DNA from: Desulfobulbaceae bacterium UBA5611
GTDB lineage: Bacteria; Desulfobacterota; Desulfobulbia; Desulfobulbales; Desulfocapsaceae
DNA: 9,622 bases
Direction of reading: 5' to 3'
Assembly (NCBI GenBank): GCA_002424635.1
Contig: DIKT01000046.1
Location: 1 to 9,622 of the forward strand
Within the stretch, counting starts at the first letter, position 1. Every line of letters begins with the position of its first letter. This document shows, piece after piece, positions 1 through 6,482 of the stretch. The position numbers were made by a program, and so were the translations under genes. A model generated the notes under the pieces. The model saw nothing but the letters and a program-made list of their open reading frames with translations, made no database searches and was not told the origin of the DNA.

Positions 1-1253
1 CCCAGGCAAGTATGACCGATATCAGTATGAACGCGAAAAGCAAAATCAAGGACGGTAGAGTTGACCGGCAGATAGATCAAATCGCCTTGCGGAGTGTAGG
101 TATAGATCTCTTTTTTGCCGCTGGCTGCAATAACATCACGATAAGAGACCGAATCATCGGACCCGAGGATGTCGAACATCTCCTGGATCTCACGGATAAA
201 TCGCCGCTGGTTCGTGCTTTGCGAGCTCCAACCTTTAAAGAGGCCGCGTTGCGCCCGCCTGGTCATATCCTCAGTCCGGATCTTGAAGAGAAATTCCCGG
301 CCTTTAATATTGGCCCGGGCATGCAGGGCCTGATAACCGGTATTTTTGGGATTGGCAATAAAGTCCCGGATGGTTCGCGGGATGGGCGGAAAGGTCTGAT
401 TCAGAATCCCCAGGGCTTGGTAGCAGGCATTGGTATTGTCAACGACAATCATGATTTCCAGGGGATTATCTATCTGTTTACGGAGAATATGGTTTTTGGC
501 ATCATAATAAGCCCAGAGTCCCTTGGCCCGAATAGTGACCTTGCAGGTAAACCAGACTTCTTCGGCCTGTACTTTGAGTTGCTCCACAATATCTAAAACG
601 ACAGGATCGTGTTCAATCTGTTTGATCTGACTGGCGAGTCTGGTGCTCTGTTTAGGGAATTTATAGGAAAGAGCCAGATTGAACATCTCGCGTTTCAGGC
701 TGAACAGGCCAAGCACGGTGGCCAGGGGGGCATAGATATCAATTGTTTCATCAGCAATTTTTTGTCTTTTGTACTGCGGCATCGCGCTGAGTGTCCGCAG
801 ATTATGCAGTCTGTCGGCCAGTTTTACCAGCATTACCTCAGGACGTAAGGCGGCGCCTGAAAAAATCTTGCGATGGATCATCTTATAATGGGTCTGTTTG
901 TCTCCTGTAAATTGGGTAATCTTGGTACAGCCTTCGACAATGGCCTCAACATAATGGCCAAACTTCTCTCCGATAAAGCTGATGGTAATTTCTTCGACAT
1001 CCTCGACGGTATCATGGAGGAGGGCGGCGGCCAGGATCTCAGGATGGGTAACATCCATTTCTTCGGCTAAGATCCTGGCAACCGAGCAGGGATGCATGAT
1101 ATAGGCATCACCTGATCGGCGCCATTGGTCATGATGAGCCTCAATGGCAAAATCCAGAGCCTGCCAGAAAACTTCAGCCTTGGGGTCATCCCCCACTAAC
1201 TGTCGCATCTGCGTACGATATAGTTCCAGATCAAAAGGTATATTGTACTGCAT
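1..1253 (-). CDS. RelA/SpoT-family (p)ppGpp hydrolase with degenerate synthetase domain (partial, C-terminus outside window)
   Basis: The frame is open from ATG at 1253 to the left edge (417 codons seen). An in-frame TAA TAA just upstream of this ATG makes it the earliest possible start; no good Shine-Dalgarno is visible. Residues 30-155 form an HD hydrolase domain with the metal and catalytic residues of long RSH proteins: H40, H54-P55, LLHD with H80-D81, E84-D85, and KLADRLHN with D147 and N151. Residues about 220-345 align with the (p)ppGpp synthetase domain (CYQALG, IANPKNTGYQALH, KIRT). However, the catalytic YD aspartate reads N263, the following conserved Arg reads M268, the usual R-x-K-S/H stretch reads RAKGLW, and the Glu before the xIRT strand is missing. 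A TGS domain starts near residue 380 (IYTYTPQGD, DFAFRVHTDIGH). The inference is a cytosolic alarmone hydrolase that no longer makes (p)ppGpp. It diverges from rnr. Family assignment is secure; loss of synthesis is inferred from residues. Confidence 0.9.
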   Translation of the reverse strand, partial: MQYNIPFDLELYRTQMRQLVGDDPKAEVFWQALDFAIEAHHDQWRRSGDAYIMHPCSVARILAEEMDVTHPEILAAALLHDTVEDVEEITISFIGEKFGHYVEAIVEGCTKITQFTGDKQTHYKMIHRKIFSGAALRPEVMLVKLADRLHNLRTLSAMPQYKRQKIADETIDIYAPLATVLGLFSLKREMFNLALSYKFPKQSTRLASQIKQIEHDPVVLDIVEQLKVQAEEVWFTCKVTIRAKGLWAYYDAKNHILRKQIDNPLEIMIVVDNTNACYQALGILNQTFPPIPRTIRDFIANPKNTGYQALHARANIKGREFLFKIRTEDMTRRAQRGLFKGWSSQSTNQRRFIREIQEMFDILGSDDSVSYRDVIAASGKKEIYTYTPQGDLIYLPVNSTVLDFAFRVHTDIGHTCL

Positions 1254-1321
1254 TTTGCCCGATTATTATGGTTGGTACGGTTGAGGATATGGCCCTGCAG
1301 GAAAGAATTACCTTAATTGCT

Positions 1322-1349
1322 TTGCCCACCGGCTGGAGTGTGCTACTAT
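1322..1349 (+). promoter_or_regulatory. Candidate sigma70-type promoter for rnr
   Basis: TTGCCC at 1322-1327, a 16-nt spacer, then TACTAT at 1344-1349, preceded by TG at 1341-1342 (extended -10). The predicted transcript would have a leader of roughly 130 nt before the rnr start. The leader holds two small inverted repeats: GCCTC/GAGGC at 1402-1414 (3-nt loop) and TAAGCT/AGCTTA at 1426-1451 (14-nt loop). Nothing else is recognised in the 236-bp divergent gap. No convincing promoter for the RelA/SpoT-like gene was found on the minus strand. Confidence 0.45.
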
Positions 1350-1489
1350 AAAAAATAATTTAAGATTTGCAGTCTTTTACGCAGAGAACACCAAGTTCAG
1401 AGCCTCAAAGAGGCAACGTGGCTTTTAAGCTGTAATTCAGTAAATAGCTTACCAAAAAATAACGATTTGAGGAAAAATAAACATCACTT

Positions 1490-3694
1490 ATGAGAAAAAA
1501 AAGAAAACTGTTTTCAGGAAAGCACTCAGGCAAAAGACATACTAGCCGATCGGATCGGCAACCAGTACGCCAGGATAAATCATTGGAACGGGATGTGCTG
1601 ACCTACATATACCGTAGTGAACAGGCAGTCTCACCGGCTGATATTGTTGATGAGCTTGAGCTTGATCATGGTATGCATATAGAATTGACGGCACTGCTTA
1701 CTGATCTGGTTGAAAAAAAGATCCTGAATCTTACCAGTAAAAAACGTTTTTCTCTAGGCAAGCTGAACAATATGGCGACGGGGGTACTTGAATTGCATCC
1801 CCGAGGTTTTGGTTTTGTCACCAGACTATCAGTCAGAGCCGGCGGTTCGATTTATGCTAGAGATCCTTCGGTTGAGGCATCTCATATGGCCACTGCCCGG
1901 CATGGCGATACTGTTCTCGTCCGCATCTATAAAGTTCGTCAGGATGGTCGTCCTGAGGCGGAAGTGATCAGCGTGCTGGAAAGGGGTTCAGATCGTCTGG
2001 CCGGCTTTGTCTCCTTTGAGCACAATAAGGTTCGGGTCAATCCTGAAGATCCCCGGTTCCCTTTTGCTGTTTATCTAGACGGCAGCATCCCGGAGGGTTT
2101 GCAAGAGGGTTATGCCGTAATTGTTGATCTTGTCGATGTCGTGGACGAAACAGGAAATGTCCGGGGCAGACTCATTGAGGTCCTGGGTGATCCGGATTCT
2201 ATCGATGTCCAGATGAGCTTGGTGATTGAGAAATTTAAACTCCTGCATACCTTTAGCGAGCAGGCCTTGCAAGAGGCCGCACAACTGCCGGAAGAGATTA
2301 CGGAGACCAAAGATCGAGAGGATCTGCGTGAGATCCTGCATGTAACGATTGACGGAGAAACCGCCAAGGATTTTGATGATGCCGTAGCCGTGTTAAAGAC
2401 CAAGAGAGGCTATCGGCTCTATGTCTCAATTGCCGATGTCAGCCATTTTGTCAAACCAGGCAGCGCCCTCGATAAAGATGCTTACGAACGCGGTACCTCC
2501 ATCTATTTCCCCGGCCGGGTTATTCCCATGCTGCCGGAGAAGATTTCTAATAATCTGTGCAGTCTTATTCCCGAACAGGACCGGCTGGCCTTTACCGCCA
2601 TTCTTGATTTTGACCGCCAAGGCAATACCACCGGCAAGCGCTTTATTAAGTCCATAATCAGAAGTCATAAACGTTTCACTTATACTACCGTTCGGCAAAT
2701 CCTCATCGATAATAACCCGGAGGTGCGGCGTGAGCATAAGATCTTTCTTACTCCTCTCAAATGGGCCAGCGAGCTGACAGTAATCCTGCAGAAGCTGCGT
2801 AAGGATCGGGGGGCCATCGGCTTTACCCTGCCGGAGCCGGAAATCGGCCTTGATGACAGTGGTAGGATACACTCTATTGGCCGGGCCGAGCGTAACTTCG
2901 CCCATCAGGTCGTTGAACAGTTCATGCTTTCGGCCAATGAGGCGGTAGCTGAGACCTTTACCGAGCACTCTGTTAATGCCCTCTACCGTATCCATGAACG
3001 ACCTGATCCCATTAAGGTGGAAGAATTTACCGGTTTTGCCCAGACCCTGGGTCTTAATATCCCCAAGCATCGGCAGGATCCGGACTGGTTCGGCCAGATT
3101 CTGGATATGGTAAAAGACAGTCCCAAGGAATATGTAATCAACAATCTGCTCCTGCGCACCATGCAGCAGGCCCGTTATGATGCCCGTAATGTCGGTCATT
3201 TTGGTCTGGCGGCCACAGACTATACCCATTTCACCTCGCCGATCCGGCGCTATCCTGATCTTTTGGTGCACCGCGCGCTTTATAATTTCATCAGCAAGTC
3301 TGAGAAGAAAAAAGAAAAAATCAAAGCGGAAGAATTAAAAGTTATCGGTCCTTTTCTCTCCGGTCGGGAACGGCTGGCGGTTAGTGCGGAACGAGAGATG
3401 AATGACCGGTTGAAGGTCCGCTATATGCAGGATAAGGTCGGCGAGAGTTTTGATGCCGTCATCTCAGGCGTCAGTAGCTTCGCTTTTTTTGTCGAGTTGC
3501 TTGAGTTGTTTATCAGCGGTGCTGTAGTTATTGGTGAGTTACGTGATGATTATTATAACTATGATCAAAAGCATCACCGTCTCGTCGGGGAGAGAAGCTC
3601 AAAAGTCTACCGCATTGGTGATCTGGTGCGGGTGACCCTGCTTGAGGTTGATCTGCGCCGAAGCAGGATTAATTTCACCCTGGCCAAGGAGTAG
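1490..3694 (+). CDS. rnr: Ribonuclease R
   Basis: A 734-residue RNB-family 3'-5' exoribonuclease that degrades structured RNA in the cytosol. The order is complete. A basic N-terminus (MRKKRK) is followed by a winged-helix-like region (about 35-95), then cold-shock/OB domains (about 95-235; MATGVLELHPRGFGFV starts the first). The RNB catalytic domain carries TIDGETAKDFDDAV, giving the four magnesium-binding aspartates D288, D294, D296 and D297, then SIADVSHFV and the SPIRRYPDL region. A C-terminal S1 domain spans about 650-734. The protein stops at the end of S1 and lacks the long lysine-rich tail of E. coli RNase R (about 810 residues). ATG 1490 is the earliest start because an in-frame TAA lies at 1478. 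The nearest Shine-Dalgarno-like run, GAGGA at 1469-1473, is about 16 nt away, unusually far. The identification is secure from the aspartate motif and domain order. Confidence 0.97.
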   Translation: MRKKRKLFSGKHSGKRHTSRSDRQPVRQDKSLERDVLTYIYRSEQAVSPADIVDELELDHGMHIELTALLTDLVEKKILNLTSKKRFSLGKLNNMATGVLELHPRGFGFVTRLSVRAGGSIYARDPSVEASHMATARHGDTVLVRIYKVRQDGRPEAEVISVLERGSDRLAGFVSFEHNKVRVNPEDPRFPFAVYLDGSIPEGLQEGYAVIVDLVDVVDETGNVRGRLIEVLGDPDSIDVQMSLVIEKFKLLHTFSEQALQEAAQLPEEITETKDREDLREILHVTIDGETAKDFDDAVAVLKTKRGYRLYVSIADVSHFVKPGSALDKDAYERGTSIYFPGRVIPMLPEKISNNLCSLIPEQDRLAFTAILDFDRQGNTTGKRFIKSIIRSHKRFTYTTVRQILIDNNPEVRREHKIFLTPLKWASELTVILQKLRKDRGAIGFTLPEPEIGLDDSGRIHSIGRAERNFAHQVVEQFMLSANEAVAETFTEHSVNALYRIHERPDPIKVEEFTGFAQTLGLNIPKHRQDPDWFGQILDMVKDSPKEYVINNLLLRTMQQARYDARNVGHFGLAATDYTHFTSPIRRYPDLLVHRALYNFISKSEKKKEKIKAEELKVIGPFLSGRERLAVSAEREMNDRLKVRYMQDKVGESFDAVISGVSSFAFFVELLELFISGAVVIGELRDDYYNYDQKHHRLVGERSSKVYRIGDLVRVTLLEVDLRRSRINFTLAKE

Positions 3695-3741
3695 GGGACA
3701 GTGCAGTTGGGTAAGGCTTTTTCTTGAAAATATAACGAGGC

Positions 3742-3770
3742 TTGACGGGACACCTTATTTCGCCTAAAGA
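3742..3770 (+). promoter_or_regulatory. Candidate sigma70-type promoter for the coiled-coil membrane protein gene
   Basis: TTGACG at 3742-3747 matches five of six -35 consensus bases. A 17-nt spacer leads to a weaker -10, TAAAGA, at 3765-3770. Transcription would start near 3777, giving a leader of about 67 nt to the ATG at 3844. No clear intrinsic terminator was seen for rnr in the 149-bp gap, so read-through from rnr is also possible. Confidence 0.4.
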
Positions 3771-3843
3771 GAGGGGAGACTCATGGTGCCCATTTGTTAT
3801 GATGCAACGGGCTATCCCTTAGCTGCTTGGAGAATTAAAAAAT

Positions 3844-4353
3844 ATGGAAAATTCGAACTGGTTCATGGGCCTGCTGGCCACTCCTTTTGTGCAGGGTCTT
3901 CTTCTCGGCTTTTTTGTCTGCAGTGTCGTCTATATTCGTGGCTGGCTGCGTCGTCGTGAACTGGCCCAGGAAATAAATAGGTTGAAAACACATCTGCATA
4001 CTAAAATGGAGATTGATTCGGCTGATAACGAAAAAAGGAAACAAGAGCTGATTGCCCTTAAACAGGAGCGCGATAATCTGCGCATTACTGTTCAATCATT
4101 AAATCAGAAGCCAGGCCGGAAGGAAATCAGGCAGTATTATATTTATCAGACCGCCCTTGATATTATGTTTGAAAAAGCGCCGGGCTTTGCCCCTGCCTGG
4201 CAGGTCACACTCAAGGAAGCGGAGCGTCTGTTTGATAAATCCGAACAAGGCGTGGTCCCGTTGCTCAAACGGCTGATGCCAACCAGCACCAACAAGCAGG
4301 TCGAAGATTATGAAAAGATCAGCAGGATTTCACATGAAGAAGGTGCGGAATAA
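3844..4353 (+). CDS. Unrecognised single-pass membrane protein with cytoplasmic coiled coil
   Basis: A 169-residue protein that I do not recognise. Residues about 8-31 are hydrophobic (GLLLGFFVCSVVYI core) and followed by RGWLRRR. This suggests one N-terminal membrane anchor with the basic side, and hence the rest of the protein, in the cytoplasm. Residues about 38-90 are charged and heptad-like (ELAQEINRLKTHLH, KRKQELIALKQERDNLRI), a likely coiled coil. A small predicted helical C-terminal part follows (about 95-155; YYIYQTALDIMFEKAPGF, PAWQ). GGAG at 3829-3832 is a modest ribosome binding site. The gene sits between rnr and trmJ with its own candidate promoter and a terminator after it, so it may be a single-gene unit. 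The coding call is good because of length, start context and a coherent protein; the function is unknown. Confidence 0.75.
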   Translation: MENSNWFMGLLATPFVQGLLLGFFVCSVVYIRGWLRRRELAQEINRLKTHLHTKMEIDSADNEKRKQELIALKQERDNLRITVQSLNQKPGRKEIRQYYIYQTALDIMFEKAPGFAPAWQVTLKEAERLFDKSEQGVVPLLKRLMPTSTNKQVEDYEKISRISHEEGAE

Positions 4354-4378
4354 GTTATTGATTACCGGATGATTTGAA

Positions 4379-4430
4379 AAAACAAGCGGTGACGACATAA
4401 ATTGCCTCAGCTTGTTTTGTTATTTTTTTA
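4379..4430 (+). terminator. Probable intrinsic terminator with large loop
   Basis: AAAACAAGC (4379-4387) and GCTTGTTTT (4410-4418) form a perfect 9-bp stem around a 22-nt loop. A T-rich run, TATTTTTTTA, follows at 4421-4430. It lies 26 bp past the stop of the coiled-coil gene. The large loop and A/T-rich stem base make it weaker than the terminator at 8202. It argues that trmJ is transcribed from its own promoter. Confidence 0.55.
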
Positions 4431-4498
4431 TCAGTGAAGAAATTTTTTCATTTCCTGTCACACCAATCTCTTCCTTCCCTGTTTTTTGCTATTTCCCC

Positions 4499-5251
4499 AT
4501 GACCCTTGATACCACTCTTCTCGATCACGTTGCTATTGTTCTCATGGAGCCGAAATTTCCGGAAAATATCGGCTCTGCTGCCCGGGCTGCCTGGAATATG
4601 GGGATCAGCCGGCTGATTGTGGTTGGCAGTGACTCTCCTGATCCTGAACGTATGGCCATGATGGCCACCCATAAGGCGGCGCATCTGCTGGAGAACATGG
4701 AGCTTCACGACAATCTCGAAACGGCACTGGCCCCTTTTTCCAGGGTAGTGGGCACCACTGCCAGACGAGGCCGCCAGCGTATCCGGGAAAAAGGACCGCG
4801 CGAAGTGGTCAGTGAGATTATGCCCTTGTTACCAGACAACGATGTGGCGTTCCTTTTCGGCCCGGAAGATCGGGGGCTCACTAATGATGATCTCAAATAC
4901 TGTCATCTCCTGTCTGCCGTGCCAACGGCTGATTTCTCCTCATTGAATCTGGCCCAGGCGGTGGCTATTCATTGTTATGAAATTTATCAGGGCATAGTGC
5001 ATTGTCAGAAAGGAGCAGCTCAGTCTCCGCGCCTTGCTACAACCTTCGAGCTGGAGGGGATGTATCATCAGCTGGAAAAGACTTTATTGACAATAGATTT
5101 TCTGCAGGATAAGAGTCAGATATATTATATGAATAATATACGGCAATTTTTTGGCAGAATGCGGCTGAGTCCCAAGGATGCCAGCATTATCCGCAGTATC
5201 TGCCGGCAGTTTCTCAGCTTTAAGGATGCAGGATTATCAAGGAAAAAATAA
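4499..5251 (+). CDS. trmJ: tRNA (cytidine/uridine-32-2'-O)-methyltransferase, TrmJ-type SPOUT enzyme
   Basis: A 250-residue SpoU/TrmH-class (SPOUT) methyltransferase, close to the usual TrmJ length. The enzyme uses SAM to methylate the 2'-OH of residue 32 in tRNA anticodon loops. Motif 1 is PENIGSAARA at residues 21-30, with N23 and R29. Motif 2 is FGPEDRGLTN at 120-129. Motif 3 is SSLNLAQAV at 147-155, in the C-terminal trefoil knot that binds SAM. The C-terminal part (about 180-250; YHQLEKTLL, IRQFFGRM, IIRSICRQF) matches TrmJ rather than TrmL or TrmH. An upstream TTG at 4412 is in frame but falls inside the preceding terminator and would add a Phe/Ser/Pro-rich peptide without family similarity, so ATG 4499 is chosen. 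No Shine-Dalgarno is visible; the 58 bases before the start are mostly pyrimidine. Substrate position is inferred from family. Confidence 0.92.
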   Translation: MTLDTTLLDHVAIVLMEPKFPENIGSAARAAWNMGISRLIVVGSDSPDPERMAMMATHKAAHLLENMELHDNLETALAPFSRVVGTTARRGRQRIREKGPREVVSEIMPLLPDNDVAFLFGPEDRGLTNDDLKYCHLLSAVPTADFSSLNLAQAVAIHCYEIYQGIVHCQKGAAQSPRLATTFELEGMYHQLEKTLLTIDFLQDKSQIYYMNNIRQFFGRMRLSPKDASIIRSICRQFLSFKDAGLSRKK

Positions 5252-5285
5252 AGGATGGCAAGGTTGCTTGATCGGCATTGCCAAT

Positions 5286-5295
5286 CTGTTAACAG
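5286..5295. promoter_or_regulatory. 10-bp perfect palindrome upstream of the rod-like gene
   Basis: CTGTTAACAG is perfectly self-complementary and lies 28 nt before the ribosome binding site of the FlgC-like gene. It could be an operator half, but at 10 bp with no second copy seen it may be chance. The 82-bp gap it lies in holds only weak promoter-like matches. Confidence 0.2.
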
Positions 5296-5333
5296 AAGAA
5301 AAATGAGAGACAAGATTCTCCTGGAGGTGTTTT

Positions 5334-5687
5334 ATGATTCCTGCCATGCAGTCAGCATTGTCCGGCTTGTCCGCTTATAGTGCCAAAATTGGCTCCAATG
5401 CCAATAATATTGCCAATGCCGGTACTGAGGGTTTTAAAAAAAGTCGTATCCTGCTTGCCTCCGCAGTACCTTATGGGGTAGAGGTGCATAGGGAACGAGT
5501 GGAGAATCCCGGTCCGCTGTCTTATGAAGAGAGCAGTAATGGCATGGCGCTGATTGAGCAGTCTAATGTCGATCTGGCTGAAGAATTGCCGGCCATGGGC
5601 CTGAACGCCAACTTTTATAAGGCGAATCTGAAGACGATTCAGATGTCCGATGAGATGTTAGGTACCCTTCTTAAAACCAAGGCTTAA
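5334..5687 (+). CDS. Compact FlgC-like flagellar basal-body rod family protein, isolated
   Basis: A 117-residue protein with both signature ends of the flagellar rod/hook family (FlgB, FlgC, FlgF, FlgG). At the N-terminus, ALSGLSAYSAKIGSNANNIA (8-27) runs into NAGTEGFKK, matching the rod motif that normally reads SNIANANTxGYK. At the C-terminus, residues 77-117 (SNVDLAEELPAM, FYKANLKTIQ, DEMLGTLL) match the flg_bbr_C domain of FlgC, which usually reads SNVDLAEEM...YEAN.K.I...DEML. The middle section is short, so the protein is smaller than typical FlgC (about 134-150). In FlgC these ends form the coiled-coil rod packing and the protein is exported by the flagellar type III system, hence no Sec signal peptide. 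GGAGG at 5323-5327, 6 nt before ATG, is a strong ribosome binding site. No other flagellar gene lies nearby, so it is probably a paralog outside the main flagellar cluster. The exact role is unknown. Confidence 0.85.
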   Translation: MIPAMQSALSGLSAYSAKIGSNANNIANAGTEGFKKSRILLASAVPYGVEVHRERVENPGPLSYEESSNGMALIEQSNVDLAEELPAMGLNANFYKANLKTIQMSDEMLGTLLKTKA

Positions 5688-5734
5688 GGGAACCTTGCAA
5701 AATGGTCTTTTCGCCCAAACTCGGCGTTATGGTC

Positions 5735-5781
5735 AAAATTTTATCATCGGAATATCAACTATATGCCTGCGGTAAAATTTT
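5735..5781. repeat. AT-rich inverted repeat between convergent genes
   Basis: AAAATTTTATC (5735-5745) pairs with GGTAAAATTTT (5771-5781), 11 bp with one G-T wobble and a 25-nt loop. It lies in the 147-bp convergent gap between the rod-like gene and the glycosylase gene. It may help terminate transcripts from either side, but the stem is AT-rich and the T-tracts are part of the stem itself. Nothing else is recognised in this gap. Confidence 0.3.
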
Positions 5782-5834
5782 TCACATGCCTTTATTTTGA
5801 ACGAAATCCTTATTTTTCAAGACACCCTTAATAT

Positions 5835-6470
5835 TTATATACCCTGTAAGGGGCATTGCTCGCATCTGGGCTTATTCTTTTTGCAATACTCTTTGCCCAG
5901 CATCACAATCAGGGCATGATATTCATTATAAAGCTCTGCTTGTAAAGGCAGCCTGTCATGAAACTCCTCTTGTAGTGAGTAGTAGTCATTCTCTTCTGCG
6001 ATTAAATGATGTCGGGAAAAAATACGATGTGTATAAGTATCCACCACAAAAATCGGGTGATTGGCGGCATATAATAAAATTGAATCCGCCGTTTCCGGTC
6101 CTATGCCCTTTACCGCGAGCAAGACCTCTCGTCCGTGAGCTAAATCTTCTTGAAGTAAGAGTTCAAGCCGGCCATTGTATTGCTCAGCTATCATCTGCAG
6201 CAGGTTTTTCAACCGTTGCGCCTTGATATTATAATAACCTGACGGTTTAATCAGCTGGGCCAGTTCGTCAACCGGCAAAGCAAAAAGAGCGGGAAGAGAC
6301 AACACACCAGCCTCTTTCAGATGGGCAATCGCCTTGGCTACATTTTCCCAGTTGGTATTCTGGGTGAGCACAGTTCCGATGATGACTTCCAGGGGCGAGT
6401 CGCCGGGCCACCAGCCTTGAGGACCAAAATGGTCATAAAGCAGAGTATATATCTCTTCAAATTTATTCAT
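5835..6470 (-). CDS. HhH-GPD DNA glycosylase of the MagIII/endonuclease III-domain family, incomplete Fe-S cysteine set
   Basis: A 211-residue protein with the endonuclease III fold. WWPGDSPLEVIIGTVLTQNT (20-39) and KPSGYYNIKAQRL (75-87) fit the MagIII/COG2231-type branch (3-methyladenine or related base removal) better than Nth. The helix-hairpin-helix is KGIGPETAD (121-129). Nth has its lyase lysine there, here it is E126, so a monofunctional glycosylase is expected. The catalytic aspartate is D144 in VVDTYTHRI. The C-terminus has C196-x6-C203-x2-C206, the first three ligands of the usual C-x6-C-x2-C-x5-C [4Fe-4S] loop, but the TAA stop falls exactly at the fourth cysteine position. ATG 6470 begins 12 bp after the pfk stop with no Shine-Dalgarno, so co-transcription and translational coupling with pfk are likely. 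It acts in base-excision repair; the substrate is not determined by sequence. Confidence 0.9.
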   Translation of the reverse strand: MNKFEEIYTLLYDHFGPQGWWPGDSPLEVIIGTVLTQNTNWENVAKAIAHLKEAGVLSLPALFALPVDELAQLIKPSGYYNIKAQRLKNLLQMIAEQYNGRLELLLQEDLAHGREVLLAVKGIGPETADSILLYAANHPIFVVDTYTHRIFSRHHLIAEENDYYSLQEEFHDRLPLQAELYNEYHALIVMLGKEYCKKNKPRCEQCPLQGI

Positions 6471-6482
6471 TTTTGCTGATAC

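Noticed and set aside
12..1070. Three plus-strand open frames (12-596, 609-848, 873-1070)
   Set aside because: They are antisense to the RelA/SpoT-like gene, which reads through the whole stretch with strong domain motifs; their peptides show no family features.
2426..3271. A 281-codon minus-strand open frame
   Set aside because: It lies wholly antisense to the RNB catalytic domain of rnr, which is unambiguous; no independent ribosome binding site or protein motif was seen.
3783..3958. A 58-codon frame starting at ATG 3783 with GAGGGGAG before it, overlapping the coiled-coil gene
   Set aside because: It would begin only a few bases after the predicted transcription start. Its peptide (MVPICYDATGYPLAAW...) has no recognisable features, and most of it is a shifted reading of the membrane-protein gene. 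A leader peptide cannot be fully excluded.
4412..4498. TTG at 4412 as the trmJ start
   Set aside because: It falls inside the terminator stem and adds 29 Phe/Ser/Pro-rich residues not found in TrmJ.
5249..5275. A sigma28 flagellar promoter for the rod-like gene (TAAAGGAT at 5249)
   Set aside because: The -35 half is partly right, but nothing like GCCGATAA occurs at the required 11-nt spacing.
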